Part shown: in pieces, positions 35,215-44,392 of the stretch
Layout of the letters: every line of letters begins with the position of its first letter
Numbering within the stretch: the stretch's first letter is position 1
DNA from: an uncultured Salinisphaerales bacterium
GTDB lineage: Bacteria; Pseudomonadota; Gammaproteobacteria; Nevskiales; CAJXLF01
Reading direction: 5' to 3'
Assembly: GCA_913055805.1 (NCBI GenBank)
Contig: CAJXLF010000004.1
Span: 230,548-294,547 of the forward strand
Length of the DNA stretch: 64,000 nucleotides
Program-made: the position numbers and the translations under genes
Notes under the pieces: generated by a model
Databases searched by the model: none
What the model was told of the DNA's origin: nothing
What the model saw: the letters and a program-made list of their open reading frames with translations, nothing else

Positions 35215-36105
35215 TTAAACGCTGTAGACCTTGTCTTCGCCCGGCGGGCGGCGGCGGAAGCGGGGTACATTCCACATATATTGCGGCAACGCGTAGCGAA
35301 TACAGGTTTCCATGGCCTGATTCACCGCAGCCACCGAGGTTTCCTTGTGCCTGCTGTCGATGCCTGCCGGCGCGGGCAGGAAACGCAGTTTGAAGCCCCG
35401 GCCCAGTCCCAGGCGCTCCACCTGCAGCAACACCACCGGCGCCTGCGAGTGTTCTATGAGCCGGCCGACAATACTGGGGGAATGCGCGGCCACGCCGAAA
35501 AAAGGCGCGAACACGCCACGTTCACGTGGCGGATCCTGGTCTGGCAGCATCAGTACAGTATGGCCATTGGCCAGGCGTTCCTGTAATTGCTCGCGCACAT
35601 TGCCCGGAATGGCGTGCACGAAGCGGGTGCCGAAACGGCCGCGACCGGCGCGCACCAGTGCTTCCACATTCGGATTCTGCGGTTTGTACAGAAAGGTCGA
35701 GGGACCCTGCAGACCCAGATACAACACCGCGACTTCCCAGTTCAGGTGCGGGGACAGCACTATGACCCCCGTCTTGCGCCGGGCGGCGGCAGCTTTTGCC
35801 TGTTCGAACAGCTCCTCGTTCAGAACCTCACGGAACAGCTGTTTGACTTGCTGCGTGGGTCCAAACCACAGGCGCGGGGTTTCCAGCGTGGTGCGACCCA
35901 GGTTGATGAGGGCCTGGCGTCCCAGCCGGCGCCGTTCGGCATCGCTCAGATCAGGCAGGCAGAGACGCAGGTTCACACCCACCCGGCCGGCGCGCCGGGT
36001 CGGCAGCAGGGTCATCAGCCAGCCAATAGCGGTACCCAGCAGTTGCAACACGGCTAGTGGCAGCTGGCCCATCGTGCGTAAAATGATGTTCAGAAACGGT
36101 CGCAT
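35215..36105 (-). CDS. LpxL-type acyltransferase, copy 2, with a shortened catalytic motif
   Basis: 296 residues from ATG 36105; an alternative ATG at 36117 cannot be excluded. Same layout as the next gene: hydrophobic anchor, VLSPHLNWEVAVLY, LYKPQNPNVEALV, LPDQDPPRERGVFAPFFG and RFRRRPPGEDK. The motif that is normally H-x4-D/E reads PHLNWE, one residue short (H-x3-E), from codons CAC CTG AAC TGG GAA. Whether it is active is unknown. It lies immediately downstream of the predicted sRNA terminator. Confidence 0.82.
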   Translation of the reverse strand: MRPFLNIILRTMGQLPLAVLQLLGTAIGWLMTLLPTRRAGRVGVNLRLCLPDLSDAERRRLGRQALINLGRTTLETPRLWFGPTQQVKQLFREVLNEELFEQAKAAAARRKTGVIVLSPHLNWEVAVLYLGLQGPSTFLYKPQNPNVEALVRAGRGRFGTRFVHAIPGNVREQLQERLANGHTVLMLPDQDPPRERGVFAPFFGVAAHSPSIVGRLIEHSQAPVVLLQVERLGLGRGFKLRFLPAPAGIDSRHKETSVAAVNQAMETCIRYALPQYMWNVPRFRRRPPGEDKVYSV

Positions 36106-36149
36106 GGTTGCGAGCATTTTACCCGAGCACCGGAATTTTATGACGGGCA

Positions 36150-36179
36150 AAAAAATTGCCCGGTGGGGGGCACCGGGCA
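36150..36179 (-). terminator. Intrinsic terminator of the candidate small RNA
   Basis: On the minus strand TGCCCGGTG pairs with CACCGGGCA around a CCCCC loop, then A and seven T. It ends no gene of the minus strand (the next one starts downstream at 36105), which is what drew attention to the region above it. Confidence 0.9.
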
Positions 36180-36308
36180 GAAGGCCATACAGGCTGGAGA
36201 ACAGGAGGTTCGATTGGGAAAATCGAACTTCCCAGGGGAGGCCCTTCCTTGGGGATCCACTGCGTATCCGCCTGTGCTATCCATAGCATCCCTGTCCATG
36301 GCAGATAC
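36150..36308 (-). ncRNA. Candidate CsrA/RsmA-sequestering small RNA (RsmY/RsmZ/CsrB type)
   Basis: No convincing gene lies here. The minus strand has seven GGA motifs between 36230 and 36297, several exposed in small hairpin loops: TGCTA-TGGA-TAGCA at 36275-36288, GCG-GATA-CGC at 36262-36271, and CCC-CAAGGAA-GGG at about 36241-36253. Four are in the preferred ANGGA form. A 7-bp hairpin (ttcgatt/aatcgaa) follows, then a strong intrinsic terminator. Upstream lies a GacA-type box. The 5' end (about 36308) is estimated from a weak -10 and the box distance. CsrA is not in this window. Assigned by architecture, not homology. Confidence 0.72.
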
Positions 36309-36367
36309 GATGGATAAAGTATGGGCCAAAGCCGTTTTGAATAAAGTCGGGCAGCGTCGACACCTTA

Positions 36368-36385
36368 TGTAAGAATTTTCCTACA
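36368..36385 (-). promoter_or_regulatory. GacA/UvrY/LetA-type upstream activating box
   Basis: Minus strand reads TGTAGG-AAAATT-CTTACA; the consensus is TGTAAG-N6-CTTACA, so there is one mismatch in 12 fixed positions and exact spacing. Its centre lies about 70 bp upstream of the estimated RNA start, as for known rsmY/rsmZ genes. It is also 33 bp before the divergent dtd start. Confidence 0.72.
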
Positions 36386-36418
36386 AATGACTCACAACCC
36401 ATTCATGGAAAAGCGCTC

Positions 36419-36856
36419 GTGATCGGGCTCCTGCAGCGCGTTACCGAGGCCCGTGTGGATATCGCCGGGCAGACCGTGGGGCGGATCGGCGCCGGTCTCA
36501 TGGTGTTGGTGGCCGTGGAAGCCGGCGATGATGCGGCGCGGGCAGACCGCTTGCTGGACAAGCTGCTCAACTACCGGGTGTTTCCTGATGAGCAGGGGCG
36601 CATGAACCTGAGTCTGGCCGATACCGGTGGTGGCCTGTTGCTGGTATCGCAGTTCACTCTGGCGGCCGACACCCGCAAGGGCTTGCGGCCCAGTTTTTCC
36701 GCCGCCGCACCTCCCGAACAGGCACGTGCGCTGTTTGATCATCTGCTGAATCAGGCCAGGTCCAGGCATGCCGAGGTGGCCTGCGGCGAGTTCGGCGCCG
36801 ACATGCAGGTGGCCCTGGTCAACGACGGGCCGGTGACCTTCGAGCTGCGCACCTGA
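36419..36856 (+). CDS. dtd: D-aminoacyl-tRNA deacylase
   Basis: 145 residues from a GTG at 36419; the family begins M-I/R-x-L-I/L-QRV, here [13 protein letters not shown]. It hydrolyses D-aminoacyl-tRNAs. Seen: [20 protein letters not shown], with the family SQFTL motif, and [15 protein letters not shown], the GP-containing segment at the C-terminus. An overlapping 5-codon ORF (ATG 36404) stops on the start codon, but I do not give it a function. Confidence 0.93.
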   Translation: MIGLLQRVTEARVDIAGQTVGRIGAGLMVLVAVEAGDDAARADRLLDKLLNYRVFPDEQGRMNLSLADTGGGLLLVSQFTLAADTRKGLRPSFSAAAPPEQARALFDHLLNQARSRHAEVACGEFGADMQVALVNDGPVTFELRT

Positions 36857-36928
36857 GCATGCGCGTTGTGACCCGCACGCATGCGGAGTATCCTATGCGA
36901 CCGCAAACACCATTTGGATCGATTCGCA

Positions 36929-37522
36929 ATGCAAGGCCGCACGGCTAGCGTTAAGCGCGACACCCTCGAAACCCAGATTGAAATCAGCCTGAACCTGGAC
37001 GGAACCGGTGTGTCCGAACTGGATACCGGCGTGCCGTTTTTCGAGCACATGCTGGATCAGGTAGTCCGTCACGGACTACTGGACCTGAACATCAAGGCGA
37101 ACGGTGATCTGGAAATCGACGCCCACCACCTGGTGGAAGACGTCGGCATTACCCTGGGCCAGGCTTTTGCCCAGGCGATCGGCGACAAGAAGGGTATCGT
37201 GCGTTACGGCCATGCCTATGTGCCGCTGGACGAGTCGCTCTCACGCGTGGTGATTGACCTCTCCGGCCGCCCCGGCATGGAGTACCACGCCGACTATCCG
37301 CGTGCCCGCGTAGCCGATTTTGATGTGGACCTGATTCACGAGTTCTTCCAGGGCTTCGTGAACCACGCCAATGTCACCCTGCACATTGACAACCTGCGCG
37401 GCCGCAACGCACATCATATTGCCGAGACGATATTCAAGGCCTTCGGCCGCGCCTTGCGCATGGCGATAAGCGCCGACGCGCGCATGGGCGATATCACACC
37501 ATCCACCAAGGGTACGCTCTGA
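36929..37522 (+). CDS. hisB: Imidazoleglycerol-phosphate dehydratase
   Basis: 197 residues from ATG 36929, the usual length for monofunctional HisB. It dehydrates imidazole glycerol phosphate in histidine synthesis. Seen: metal-binding FFEHMLDQ with H near 43, [11 protein letters not shown] (HHxxED), and [18 protein letters not shown]. The frame upstream of 36929 is untranslated leader. It opens the block hisB-H-A-F-I-E. Confidence 0.96.
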   Translation: MQGRTASVKRDTLETQIEISLNLDGTGVSELDTGVPFFEHMLDQVVRHGLLDLNIKANGDLEIDAHHLVEDVGITLGQAFAQAIGDKKGIVRYGHAYVPLDESLSRVVIDLSGRPGMEYHADYPRARVADFDVDLIHEFFQGFVNHANVTLHIDNLRGRNAHHIAETIFKAFGRALRMAISADARMGDITPSTKGTL

Positions 37523-37561
37523 CAGCGACTGACTAGCATTCCCGGTTTCGAATAAGACGAT

Positions 37562-38197
37562 ATGGCCACCATCGGTGTAATTGACTACGGCATGGGCAAC
37601 CTGCACTCCATTGCCAAGGCGCTGGAGCGTGTAGCGCCCGGCCAGCGCGTGGAAGTCACCTATGATCCCGAGCAGCTGCTGCGCGCCGACCGCCTGGTAC
37701 TGCCCGGCGTGGGCGGTATTTCCCACTGCATGCAGGAACTGCAGCGCCTGGAATTGGATGAGCTGATCCAGGAAGTGGCCGGCAGCAAGCCGCTGCTGGG
37801 TATTTGTCTGGGTATGCAGGCCCTGCTCACCTACAGCGATGAAAACGATGGCGTGGACGCGCTCGACGTGATTCCCGGGCAGGTGCAGCGCTTTATGCAG
37901 CCTGCTGATGGCAGCCGCTTGAAGATTCCTCACATGGGATGGAACCAGGTACGCTGGGAATTCGAGCACCCGCTGTGGCGTGATGTGCCACAGGACAGCT
38001 GGTTTTATTTTGTGCATAGTTATCGTGCGGTTTCGGACAAGCCCCAGCACGTGGCGGGCACCACGGAATACGGTTCGCGCTTTGCATGCAGCCTGTTGCG
38101 CGATAATGTGTTTGCCGTGCAGTTCCACCCGGAAAAGAGCCAGGGCACCGGTCTCGCGTTATTGGCGAACTTTGCCCAATGGGATGGTCAGGCCTGA
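37562..38197 (+). CDS. hisH: Imidazole glycerol phosphate synthase, glutaminase subunit
   Basis: 211 residues. The class I glutaminase triad is visible: the nucleophile in LLGICLGMQAL, and His-Glu in VQFHPEKSQGTG. It provides ammonia to HisF. Start MATIGVIDYGMGNLHS is the standard opening. 39 bp after hisB; 45 bp before hisA. Confidence 0.96.
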   Translation: MATIGVIDYGMGNLHSIAKALERVAPGQRVEVTYDPEQLLRADRLVLPGVGGISHCMQELQRLELDELIQEVAGSKPLLGICLGMQALLTYSDENDGVDALDVIPGQVQRFMQPADGSRLKIPHMGWNQVRWEFEHPLWRDVPQDSWFYFVHSYRAVSDKPQHVAGTTEYGSRFACSLLRDNVFAVQFHPEKSQGTGLALLANFAQWDGQA

Positions 38198-38242
38198 GTG
38201 CTGGCCAGAGATGTCGAGTAGAGAAGCAGCAGGTTAAGAACA

Positions 38243-38977
38243 GTGCTACTCATTCCCGCTATTGATTTAAAGGACGGACACTGTGTGCGTTTGCGCCAGG
38301 GCCGTATGGATGATGTCACGGTTTTCTCGGAAAACCCGGCAGAGATGGCCAGAAAATGGGCCGACCAAGGGGCGCAGCGCCTGCATGTGGTCGACCTGGA
38401 CGGGGCGCTGAACGGCACCCGGGCCAATGCCGCCGTGATCGCAGAGATTGTTGCAGCCTGTCCGGAACTGCCGGTTCAGGTAGGCGGCGGCATCCGCGAC
38501 GAGGAGGCCGTGCAGGCATACCTGAACGCCGGCGTGCAGTACGTCATCATTGGTACTTCGGCCATTACCCAGCCACATCTGGTGGGTGATCTGTGCGTGG
38601 AGTTTCCCAAGCACATCATCGTGGGTCTGGACGCCAAGGACGGCAAAGTGGCCACTGACGGCTGGTCCAAGCTCTCCAAGCACGATGTCATCGACGTGGC
38701 CCAGCAGTTTGAGCAGGACGGCGTGGAAGCCATTATCTACACCGATATCGGTCGCGACGGCATGATGCGCGGCTTCAATGCCGAAGCCACGCGCGCACTG
38801 GCCGGGTCCATCACCATCCCGGTGATTGCCTCGGGCGGCGTATCCAGCATGGATGACATCCGTTCGCTCAAGGAAATCGAAGAAGATGGCGTCATGGGCG
38901 CCATCATTGGCCGTGCGTTGTACGAAGGCACGCTGGACCTGAAAACCTGCCTGGCAGAAGTGAACAATGCTGGCTAA
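38243..38977 (+). CDS. hisA: ProFAR isomerase
   Basis: 244 residues from a GTG at 38243. (beta/alpha)8 barrel with the acid D8 in [14 protein letters not shown] and D129-region [27 protein letters not shown] and [13 protein letters not shown] form the phosphate loops. It isomerises ProFAR in histidine synthesis. It overlaps hisF by 11 nt. Confidence 0.96.
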   Translation: MLLIPAIDLKDGHCVRLRQGRMDDVTVFSENPAEMARKWADQGAQRLHVVDLDGALNGTRANAAVIAEIVAACPELPVQVGGGIRDEEAVQAYLNAGVQYVIIGTSAITQPHLVGDLCVEFPKHIIVGLDAKDGKVATDGWSKLSKHDVIDVAQQFEQDGVEAIIYTDIGRDGMMRGFNAEATRALAGSITIPVIASGGVSSMDDIRSLKEIEEDGVMGAIIGRALYEGTLDLKTCLAEVNNAG

Positions 38978-39737
38978 GCGCATCATTCCCTGCCTGGACA
39001 TCGACAAGGGTCGCGTCGTCAAGGGCGTGAAATTTGTCGACATCCGTGACGCGGGCGATCCGGTGGAAGCCGCGCGCCGCTATGATCAACAGGGCGCCGA
39101 CGAGCTGGTCTTTCTGGACATCACCGCCAGCGCCGAACAGCGTGAAACACTGTTTGAAGTCGTCGAGCAGGTCGCCAGCCAGGTATTCATCCCGCTGACC
39201 GTGGGCGGGGGCGTACGCAAACCCTACGATGTCCGTCGTCTGCTGCGATCCGGCGCGGACAAGGTTGCCATCAACACCGCCGCTGTCGCCGACCCCAGTA
39301 TCGTCAGCGAATCCGCCAGCCGCTTCGGCGCCCAATGCATTGTGGTGGCCATCGATGCCAAGCGTGTCAACAAGAAGAAAGAACCCCCGCGCTGGGAAGT
39401 CTTCACCCATGGCGGCCGCAAGAGCAGCGGTATCGACGCCATCGAATGGGCCAAAGAGATGGCCGAACGAGGTGCCGGTGAAATTCTGCTCACCAGCATG
39501 GACAAAGACGGCACCAAGAGCGGTTTCGATGTGGAGCTGACGCGTGCTGTCAGTGAAGCGGTGGAAATCCCCGTTATCGCCTCCGGCGGTGTCGGTACTC
39601 TGGAACATCTGCAGGAAGGGCTGGAAGCTGGCGGTGCCGATGCCGTACTGGCCGCCAGCATCTTCCACTTCGGCGAGCACACCGTGGGTGAGGCCAAACA
39701 GTTTCTGACCGAGCACGGCGTGCTGGTGCGCGGCTGA
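38967..39737 (+). CDS. hisF: Imidazole glycerol phosphate synthase, cyclase subunit
   Basis: 256 residues. The barrel has the catalytic D11 in [15 protein letters not shown] and D130 in [22 protein letters not shown] and [11 protein letters not shown] are phosphate loops. It works with HisH to give imidazole glycerol phosphate and AICAR. Its TGA shares a base with the hisI ATG (TGATG). Confidence 0.97.
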   Translation: MLAKRIIPCLDIDKGRVVKGVKFVDIRDAGDPVEAARRYDQQGADELVFLDITASAEQRETLFEVVEQVASQVFIPLTVGGGVRKPYDVRRLLRSGADKVAINTAAVADPSIVSESASRFGAQCIVVAIDAKRVNKKKEPPRWEVFTHGGRKSSGIDAIEWAKEMAERGAGEILLTSMDKDGTKSGFDVELTRAVSEAVEIPVIASGGVGTLEHLQEGLEAGGADAVLAASIFHFGEHTVGEAKQFLTEHGVLVRG

Positions 39738-40159
39738 TGGGCCCGGCCGTGAAAAGCCCTTCTGGCGACGCCTGGCTGGATGAGGTCAACTGGAACGCAG
39801 ACGGTCTGGTTGCAGCCGTTACCCAGGACAGGTTCAGCGGACGCGTACTCACTGTTGCCTGGATGAACCGTGAATCGCTCAAGGCCACGGTGGAATCCGG
39901 CTATGCAACCTATTGGTCACGTTCGCGCGGCAAACTATGGCGCAAGGGTGAGCAATCCGGCCACGGCCAGAAGATTGAATCCATTCGTCTCGACTGCGAC
40001 GCCGACGCACTGGTCCTTTATGTGGAGCAGGAAGGCGGCATTGCCTGTCATACCGGTCGTCACAGCTGCTTCTACCGTGTGCTGGGCGAACAGGGCTGGG
40101 AAGCCCGCGAGCCGGTGCTGAAGGATCCTGAAACCATCTATGGGAAGCAGGATGGCTGA
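39737..40159 (+). CDS. hisI: Phosphoribosyl-AMP cyclohydrolase
   Basis: 140 residues, monofunctional. Seen: [25 protein letters not shown] and the metal-binding LDCDADALV plus [12 protein letters not shown] with its cysteines. It opens the adenine ring of PR-AMP. It overlaps the hisE start by 8 nt. Confidence 0.95.
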   Translation: MGPAVKSPSGDAWLDEVNWNADGLVAAVTQDRFSGRVLTVAWMNRESLKATVESGYATYWSRSRGKLWRKGEQSGHGQKIESIRLDCDADALVLYVEQEGGIACHTGRHSCFYRVLGEQGWEAREPVLKDPETIYGKQDG

Positions 40160-40481
40160 ACCGCGCGATGTGCTGAGCGAGCTGGGCGAAATCCTGGCGG
40201 CCCGCAAGTCGTCGGATCCGGCGGACTCCTACGTGGCAAGCCTGTACCATAAAGGGGTTGAGGCGATTGCGGCCAAAATCGAGGAAGAGGCGGGTGAGGT
40301 GATCGAGGCGGCCCGTCACGAGGGTGACGACGCCCTGGTTCACGAAGTAGCCGACCTGTGGTTTCACAGCCTGGTCATGCTGGCTCACCGTAATCTCACG
40401 CCAGCCCAGGTGCTGGAAGAATTGGCGCGCCGTTTTGGCGTATCCGGGCACGAGGAAAAGGCGTCCCGGAACAAGGACTAG
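40152..40481 (+). CDS. hisE: Phosphoribosyl-ATP pyrophosphatase
   Basis: 109 residues from ATG 40152 with GGAAGCAGG upstream; an in-frame ATG at 40140 is the alternative. All-alpha NTP-PPase with [13 protein letters not shown] and [14 protein letters not shown], the ExxE-12-28-ExxD metal site. hisE is a separate gene here, not fused to hisI. tatA follows in 9 bp. Confidence 0.94.
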   Translation: MAEPRDVLSELGEILAARKSSDPADSYVASLYHKGVEAIAAKIEEEAGEVIEAARHEGDDALVHEVADLWFHSLVMLAHRNLTPAQVLEELARRFGVSGHEEKASRNKD

Positions 40482-40490
40482 GAGACTGAC

Positions 40491-40736
40491 ATGGGTTTGG
40501 GTGGAATCAGTATCTGGCAGTTGTTGATCATTCTGGTCATCGTCATTCTGCTGTTTGGCACCAAGAAGCTGCGCAACATGGGCGGCGACCTGGGCTCGGC
40601 CGTCAAGAATTTTCGCGGCGCCATGAAGGAAGGCGAAGAACAGGAAAAGAAGGCCGACGAATCTTCCAAGGTCATCGAAGGTGAGGCTCACCGCGAAGAG
40701 AGCGCCAGCGAAGACAAGGACAGCAACAAGGTCTGA
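40491..40736 (+). CDS. tatA: Twin-arginine translocase subunit TatA
   Basis: 81 residues. One transmembrane helix (about 6-22), the FGTKKL hinge, then an amphipathic helix and a charged tail rich in Glu/Lys. It forms the pore of the Tat exporter for folded proteins. The [15 protein letters not shown] start is characteristic. Placed directly after hisE, a common his-tat linkage in this group. Confidence 0.95.
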   Translation: MGLGGISIWQLLIILVIVILLFGTKKLRNMGGDLGSAVKNFRGAMKEGEEQEKKADESSKVIEGEAHREESASEDKDSNKV

Positions 40737-40756
40737 TCCGGGCTTGATGCAACGCC

Positions 40757-41113
40757 ATGTTCGATATCGGCTTCTGGGAGCTGTTTCTACTTTTTGTGCT
40801 GGGTCTGCTGGTGCTCGGGCCAGAACGCCTGCCGCGCGTGGCCCGCACCCTGGGGATGTGGGCCGGACGCGCCCGCGGCTACGTACGCCAGCTTAGCAAC
40901 GAGCTTGACCGCGAACTGCAGACCGAAGAACTGCGCCGTCAGTTCAAGGAAGCCAACAAGGCCGTCCAGACCTCGGTGAACGAGTTCCAGTCGCTGACCA
41001 GCAAGAACAGTCAGCAGCCCGCCACAACCTCTACGGAAAAACCATCTGCAGAAGCGCAGAAGGATCTCTTCGAGAATAAAAAGAAAGACGACGTATCCGG
41101 GGAAGAACTGTGA
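40757..41113 (+). CDS. tatB: Twin-arginine translocase subunit TatB
   Basis: 118 residues. N-terminal [21 protein letters not shown] with the conserved Glu in the membrane helix and [11 protein letters not shown] following, both typical of TatB. It forms the receptor complex with TatC for RR signal peptides. Its 3' end overlaps tatC by 4 nt (GTGA). Confidence 0.95.
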   Translation: MFDIGFWELFLLFVLGLLVLGPERLPRVARTLGMWAGRARGYVRQLSNELDRELQTEELRRQFKEANKAVQTSVNEFQSLTSKNSQQPATTSTEKPSAEAQKDLFENKKKDDVSGEEL

Positions 41114-41883
41114 GCAGGGAGGACCGCGAACAGCCTCTGGTAGCGCATCTGCTGGAACTGCGCCAGCGCCTGCTTTATGCCGCCGTCGGCGTGCTCATCA
41201 TTTTTCTGCCACTGGCTTTCTTTGCCCAGGAAATCTTTACCCTGCTGGCCGGGCCGCTGCTGGCGCATCTGCCCGAAAGCAGCCAGATGATCGCCACCGA
41301 AGTGGCCTCGCCGTTTCTAACGCCCTTCAAACTGGCGATGATGCTGGCCGTGGTGCTGGCCATGCCCTGGGTGCTGTTGCAGGCCTGGGCGTTCGTGGCG
41401 CCGGGGCTGTATCACAATGAGCGGCGTCTGGTGGTGCCGCTGCTGGCGTCCAGTACCCTGCTGTTCTACTGCGGCATGGCGTTCGCCTACTTCGTAGTGT
41501 TCCCCCTTGTATTCGGGTTCCTGGTCGGCATTGCGCCTGAAGGTGTAGCGGTCATGACCGATATCGCCCGCTACCTGGATTTCGTACTCAGCATGTTCCT
41601 GGCCTTCGGCCTGGCCTTTGAAGTGCCCATCGCCATTATCCTGCTGGTCTGGGCCGGCGCGGTTACACCCGGGCAGCTGGCGGAAAAGCGGGCCTACGTC
41701 CTGCTGGGGGCATTCGTGGCCGGCATGCTGCTCACGCCGCCCGACGTTATTTCCCAGACCCTGCTCGCCATCCCCATGTATCTGCTCTATGAAGCCGGCA
41801 TCATCATGGCCCGCATCATGGTGCCGGGTTACAAGGAAGTGGAAGCCCAACGCAAGGCGCAACAGGAAGAGGCCGAAAGCTGA
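41110..41883 (+). CDS. tatC: Twin-arginine translocase subunit TatC
   Basis: 257 residues from a GTG at 41110. Six transmembrane helices, and the N-terminal [12 protein letters not shown] loop that binds the twin-arginine motif. [14 protein letters not shown] and [19 protein letters not shown] mark helices 3-4. Together with TatA/TatB it forms a complete translocase; the RR-type signal of the dctP product would be one local client (inference). Confidence 0.96.
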   Translation: MSREDREQPLVAHLLELRQRLLYAAVGVLIIFLPLAFFAQEIFTLLAGPLLAHLPESSQMIATEVASPFLTPFKLAMMLAVVLAMPWVLLQAWAFVAPGLYHNERRLVVPLLASSTLLFYCGMAFAYFVVFPLVFGFLVGIAPEGVAVMTDIARYLDFVLSMFLAFGLAFEVPIAIILLVWAGAVTPGQLAEKRAYVLLGAFVAGMLLTPPDVISQTLLAIPMYLLYEAGIIMARIMVPGYKEVEAQRKAQQEEAES

Positions 41884-41922
41884 ACCTTTGTCTGGCTCGC
41901 CTGTCAGGAATAACAATATTGC

Positions 41923-42777
41923 ATGGAAACGAGACAAGCTATCTCCACGCCAGCCCACGATATCAAGCGCCGCGACATCCACTTTGATCTGGACAAGGTG
42001 GATATGAATGATTGGCACAAGGAAGGCTTTCACGTCAGTCATTTCTTCAACGTGCAGTCCCTGCTGTTTCCCAAGGGTGAACGATTCTTCATCCACAGCG
42101 TGCGTTATTACCGGGACGAAATCACCGACCCGCACCTGCAAAGGCAGATCGGTGGCTTCATCGGCCAGGAAGCCATGCATAGCCGTGAGCACGAGGTCTA
42201 CAACGTCCGGCTCGAAGCCATCGGTTACAACGTGCAGAAGATGGACCGTCTGCTCAGTCGCGTCTTTTCATTTGCCGAGCGTTACCTCTCACCTAAAACC
42301 TGTCTGGCCATGACCACCGGTTTCGAACATCTCACCGCCACCTGTGCCGAGGAACTGCTTGGCCATGAAGAAGTGCTGGACGGTTCTGACCCCGACATGG
42401 TCCGGCTGTGGCGCTGGCATGCCCTGGAAGAAGCCGAGCACAAATCTGTCGCCTTTGACGTTTACCAGCAAGTAGAAGGTGGCTTCATGGGCTGGTTGCG
42501 CCGCAGTGTTGCCCTGCTGCTCACTGGACTGGGCATGCAGGTAACCATCGCCATCGGCCTGATCTGGGTCAGCGCCCACTCCGGCCGCCTGTTCGACTTC
42601 AAGGGCTGGGGCCGGCTCATCCGCTTCCTCTGGCTCAAGCCCGGCGTCTTCCGCCGTGGCATTCCGCGCTTCTTCGGCTACTTCAAACCGGGTTTTCATC
42701 CCTGGCAGATCGATAACTCCGAGCAGCTGCAACGCTGGCAGCAGGAGTTTTCAGACAGACGTCAGCAAGCCAGCTAG
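41923..42777 (+). CDS. Predicted metal-dependent hydrolase (PF10118-type)
   Basis: 284 residues. Ferritin-like helical layout with acid/His clusters: GGFIGQEAMHSREHEVYN, CAEELLGHEEV and WHALEEAEHKSVAFDVY, which would bind a di-metal centre. Hydrophobic segment near residues 185-215. These proteins are widespread in proteobacteria; function uncharacterised. 39 bp after tatC. Confidence 0.8.
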   Translation: METRQAISTPAHDIKRRDIHFDLDKVDMNDWHKEGFHVSHFFNVQSLLFPKGERFFIHSVRYYRDEITDPHLQRQIGGFIGQEAMHSREHEVYNVRLEAIGYNVQKMDRLLSRVFSFAERYLSPKTCLAMTTGFEHLTATCAEELLGHEEVLDGSDPDMVRLWRWHALEEAEHKSVAFDVYQQVEGGFMGWLRRSVALLLTGLGMQVTIAIGLIWVSAHSGRLFDFKGWGRLIRFLWLKPGVFRRGIPRFFGYFKPGFHPWQIDNSEQLQRWQQEFSDRRQQAS

Positions 42778-42928
42778 CCTAAGGGCAGTTCTATAGTCAC
42801 TAGTGGCCTGTCGCCTATCATAATCGCGTTAAATGGCTCTGGAATTGGAGTGAATCCCAGAAATTTTGCGTAATACGGCTTTTCGAATATATTGATGATT
42901 CTGATTTTCAGACTAATAAGAAATCGTC

Positions 42929-43855
42929 ATGACAAAACTTCTACTTGTTCCTGTATTCCTGGTTCTAGGAATTTTTTTTCTGGTTGGCAGTTACGGCGAG
43001 CGCCATAGGCCGATAAAGATTGCCGCCTATGGTTCATTCGCGGCTGCCGCAGTCATGTTTTTAATGTCGGTTGTGATTACGGTTCCTGCCGGTCACGTAA
43101 AGGTAGCGACCCTGTTCGGAAAGGTTCAGGACGCTACTTATCACGAAGGTTTGCACGTGGTGAATCCACTGTTGGCGTTTACCACCTTCGACCTAAGGCA
43201 GAAAACATATAAAGAAACCGCAGGTATTCCCGCGGAAGATAAGCTGATCACCAAGATGGATGTTTCCGTCCAGTACCGCACCATAGGAGAAATGGCTCCC
43301 GATATCTTGCGGAATACCGGTACAACAGAAGCGCTTATTCAGGTCCACATGATCCCCAAGCTACGCTCTATTTTGCGAGAACAAGGTAAAGGCGTGGCCA
43401 TGTCCCAGGACTTTTTCAGAGAGTCGATCCAGAGGCAGTTGCAGGAAACCCTGCAGGTCGGCCTCGCAGAATTCCTGGCGCCCAAGGGACTGCAAGTCGA
43501 GACAGTACTGATTCGTGATGTCGAGCTACCCGAAGTTATTCGTACGGCTATTACAGAAACCAAGAAGCGCGAGCAGGAAGTATTAAAACAGCAGGCCGAA
43601 CTGGAGCGATTCGCTACAGAACAGGATCAGAAGGTCAAACAGGCCGAATCAGAGCTTAGGGCCGCGAAACTGGAGGCGCAGAAAATCAAGGAACTGGCCG
43701 ATGCAGAAGCTTACAAGATCAATGTCATTAACAAGATGTTGGCCCAGTCACCTAATTACATAGAGCTAAAAAAGGTCGAACAGTGGAATGGCATTCTTCC
43801 CATCTATGTGGGAGGGGAGAATGTGCCCATGATCGATTTGAGGGGTAAGCGGTAA
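42929..43855 (+). CDS. SPFH-domain (prohibitin-like) membrane protein
   Basis: 308 residues. Two hydrophobic segments (about 5-22 and 30-50), then an SPFH/Band 7 domain: VPAGHVKVATLFGKVQDATYHEGLHVVNP, MDVSVQYR and VLIRDVELPEVI. A long coiled coil (residues about 205-265, rich in Glu/Gln/Lys) follows. Prohibitin-like proteins form membrane rings that chaperone membrane proteins or proteases. It opens an AT-richer patch whose base composition differs from the flanking genes. Confidence 0.85.
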   Translation: MTKLLLVPVFLVLGIFFLVGSYGERHRPIKIAAYGSFAAAAVMFLMSVVITVPAGHVKVATLFGKVQDATYHEGLHVVNPLLAFTTFDLRQKTYKETAGIPAEDKLITKMDVSVQYRTIGEMAPDILRNTGTTEALIQVHMIPKLRSILREQGKGVAMSQDFFRESIQRQLQETLQVGLAEFLAPKGLQVETVLIRDVELPEVIRTAITETKKREQEVLKQQAELERFATEQDQKVKQAESELRAAKLEAQKIKELADAEAYKINVINKMLAQSPNYIELKKVEQWNGILPIYVGGENVPMIDLRGKR

Positions 43856-43892
43856 GGTGATCATTTGATTTTGTGATAGAGGAAAATAAGAA

Positions 43893-44339
43893 ATGACTGA
43901 TTGGATACCTAAATTCTCCGATGTTAAATCACTGCAAGATTTAGCCAAGGTGTTGGCTTTACCAATGGTTATGGCAAGTTGGGTGCTCCAATCTGGGTTA
44001 CAACTCGATTTTCCTAATAGTGAATGGGCTTTGAGCATTCCTAAGGAAAGTGAGCTTTGGATCAAGGTAGTACTTTTTATAATAATTTTCTTCGGAAAGT
44101 GTATTTATGCGGCTATTTGTGGAGGGTTGGTGTACGCTGCGCTGGCTTTTGCCACAATTTTCACAAAGGTTGAGTGGCTCCTTTTGGCAGCAATTTTTCT
44201 TTTGGCCTTTGGGATTTTCGGATTAGCCGGAGGTATCGAAAGCGTGGAAGAATTCGAATTACATGGCCTATGGTTTTATACGGCTGTTGTGTATGCATTT
44301 TTCTTGCATGGCGCTAATAAAGATATGTCGGACGCATGA
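43893..44339 (+). CDS. Small membrane protein of unknown function
   Basis: 148 residues preceded by GAGG. About three or four hydrophobic segments: one near 25-37 (weak), 56-77 (LWIKVVLFIIIFFGKCIYA), 78-92, 94-113 and a last near 125-140. No family recognised. AT-rich codon use, unlike the GC-rich neighbours, as for the SPFH gene 37 bp upstream and the gene 53 bp downstream. A partner of the SPFH protein is possible (inference from spacing). Confidence 0.6.
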   Translation: MTDWIPKFSDVKSLQDLAKVLALPMVMASWVLQSGLQLDFPNSEWALSIPKESELWIKVVLFIIIFFGKCIYAAICGGLVYAALAFATIFTKVEWLLLAAIFLLAFGIFGLAGGIESVEEFELHGLWFYTAVVYAFFLHGANKDMSDA

Positions 44340-44392
44340 GTTCATAGATATGCATACTGATCGACGTTTTCCAGATTAGGTGTCATTGAATT

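Noticed and set aside
36150..36308. Alternative reading of the small RNA as 6S RNA or SRP RNA
   Set aside because: No long closed stem with a central bubble (6S) and no GGAAG-type SRP core were found; the GGA loops and GacA box fit Csr/Rsm RNAs.
36138..36329. 63-codon reading frame on the minus strand
   Set aside because: It runs through the intrinsic terminator and the GGA hairpins, has no ribosome site and no recognisable family; the RNA gene explains the region better.
36404..36421. Five-codon ORF (MEKRS) ending on the dtd GTG
   Set aside because: Too short to support; no ribosome site or sign of attenuation was seen.
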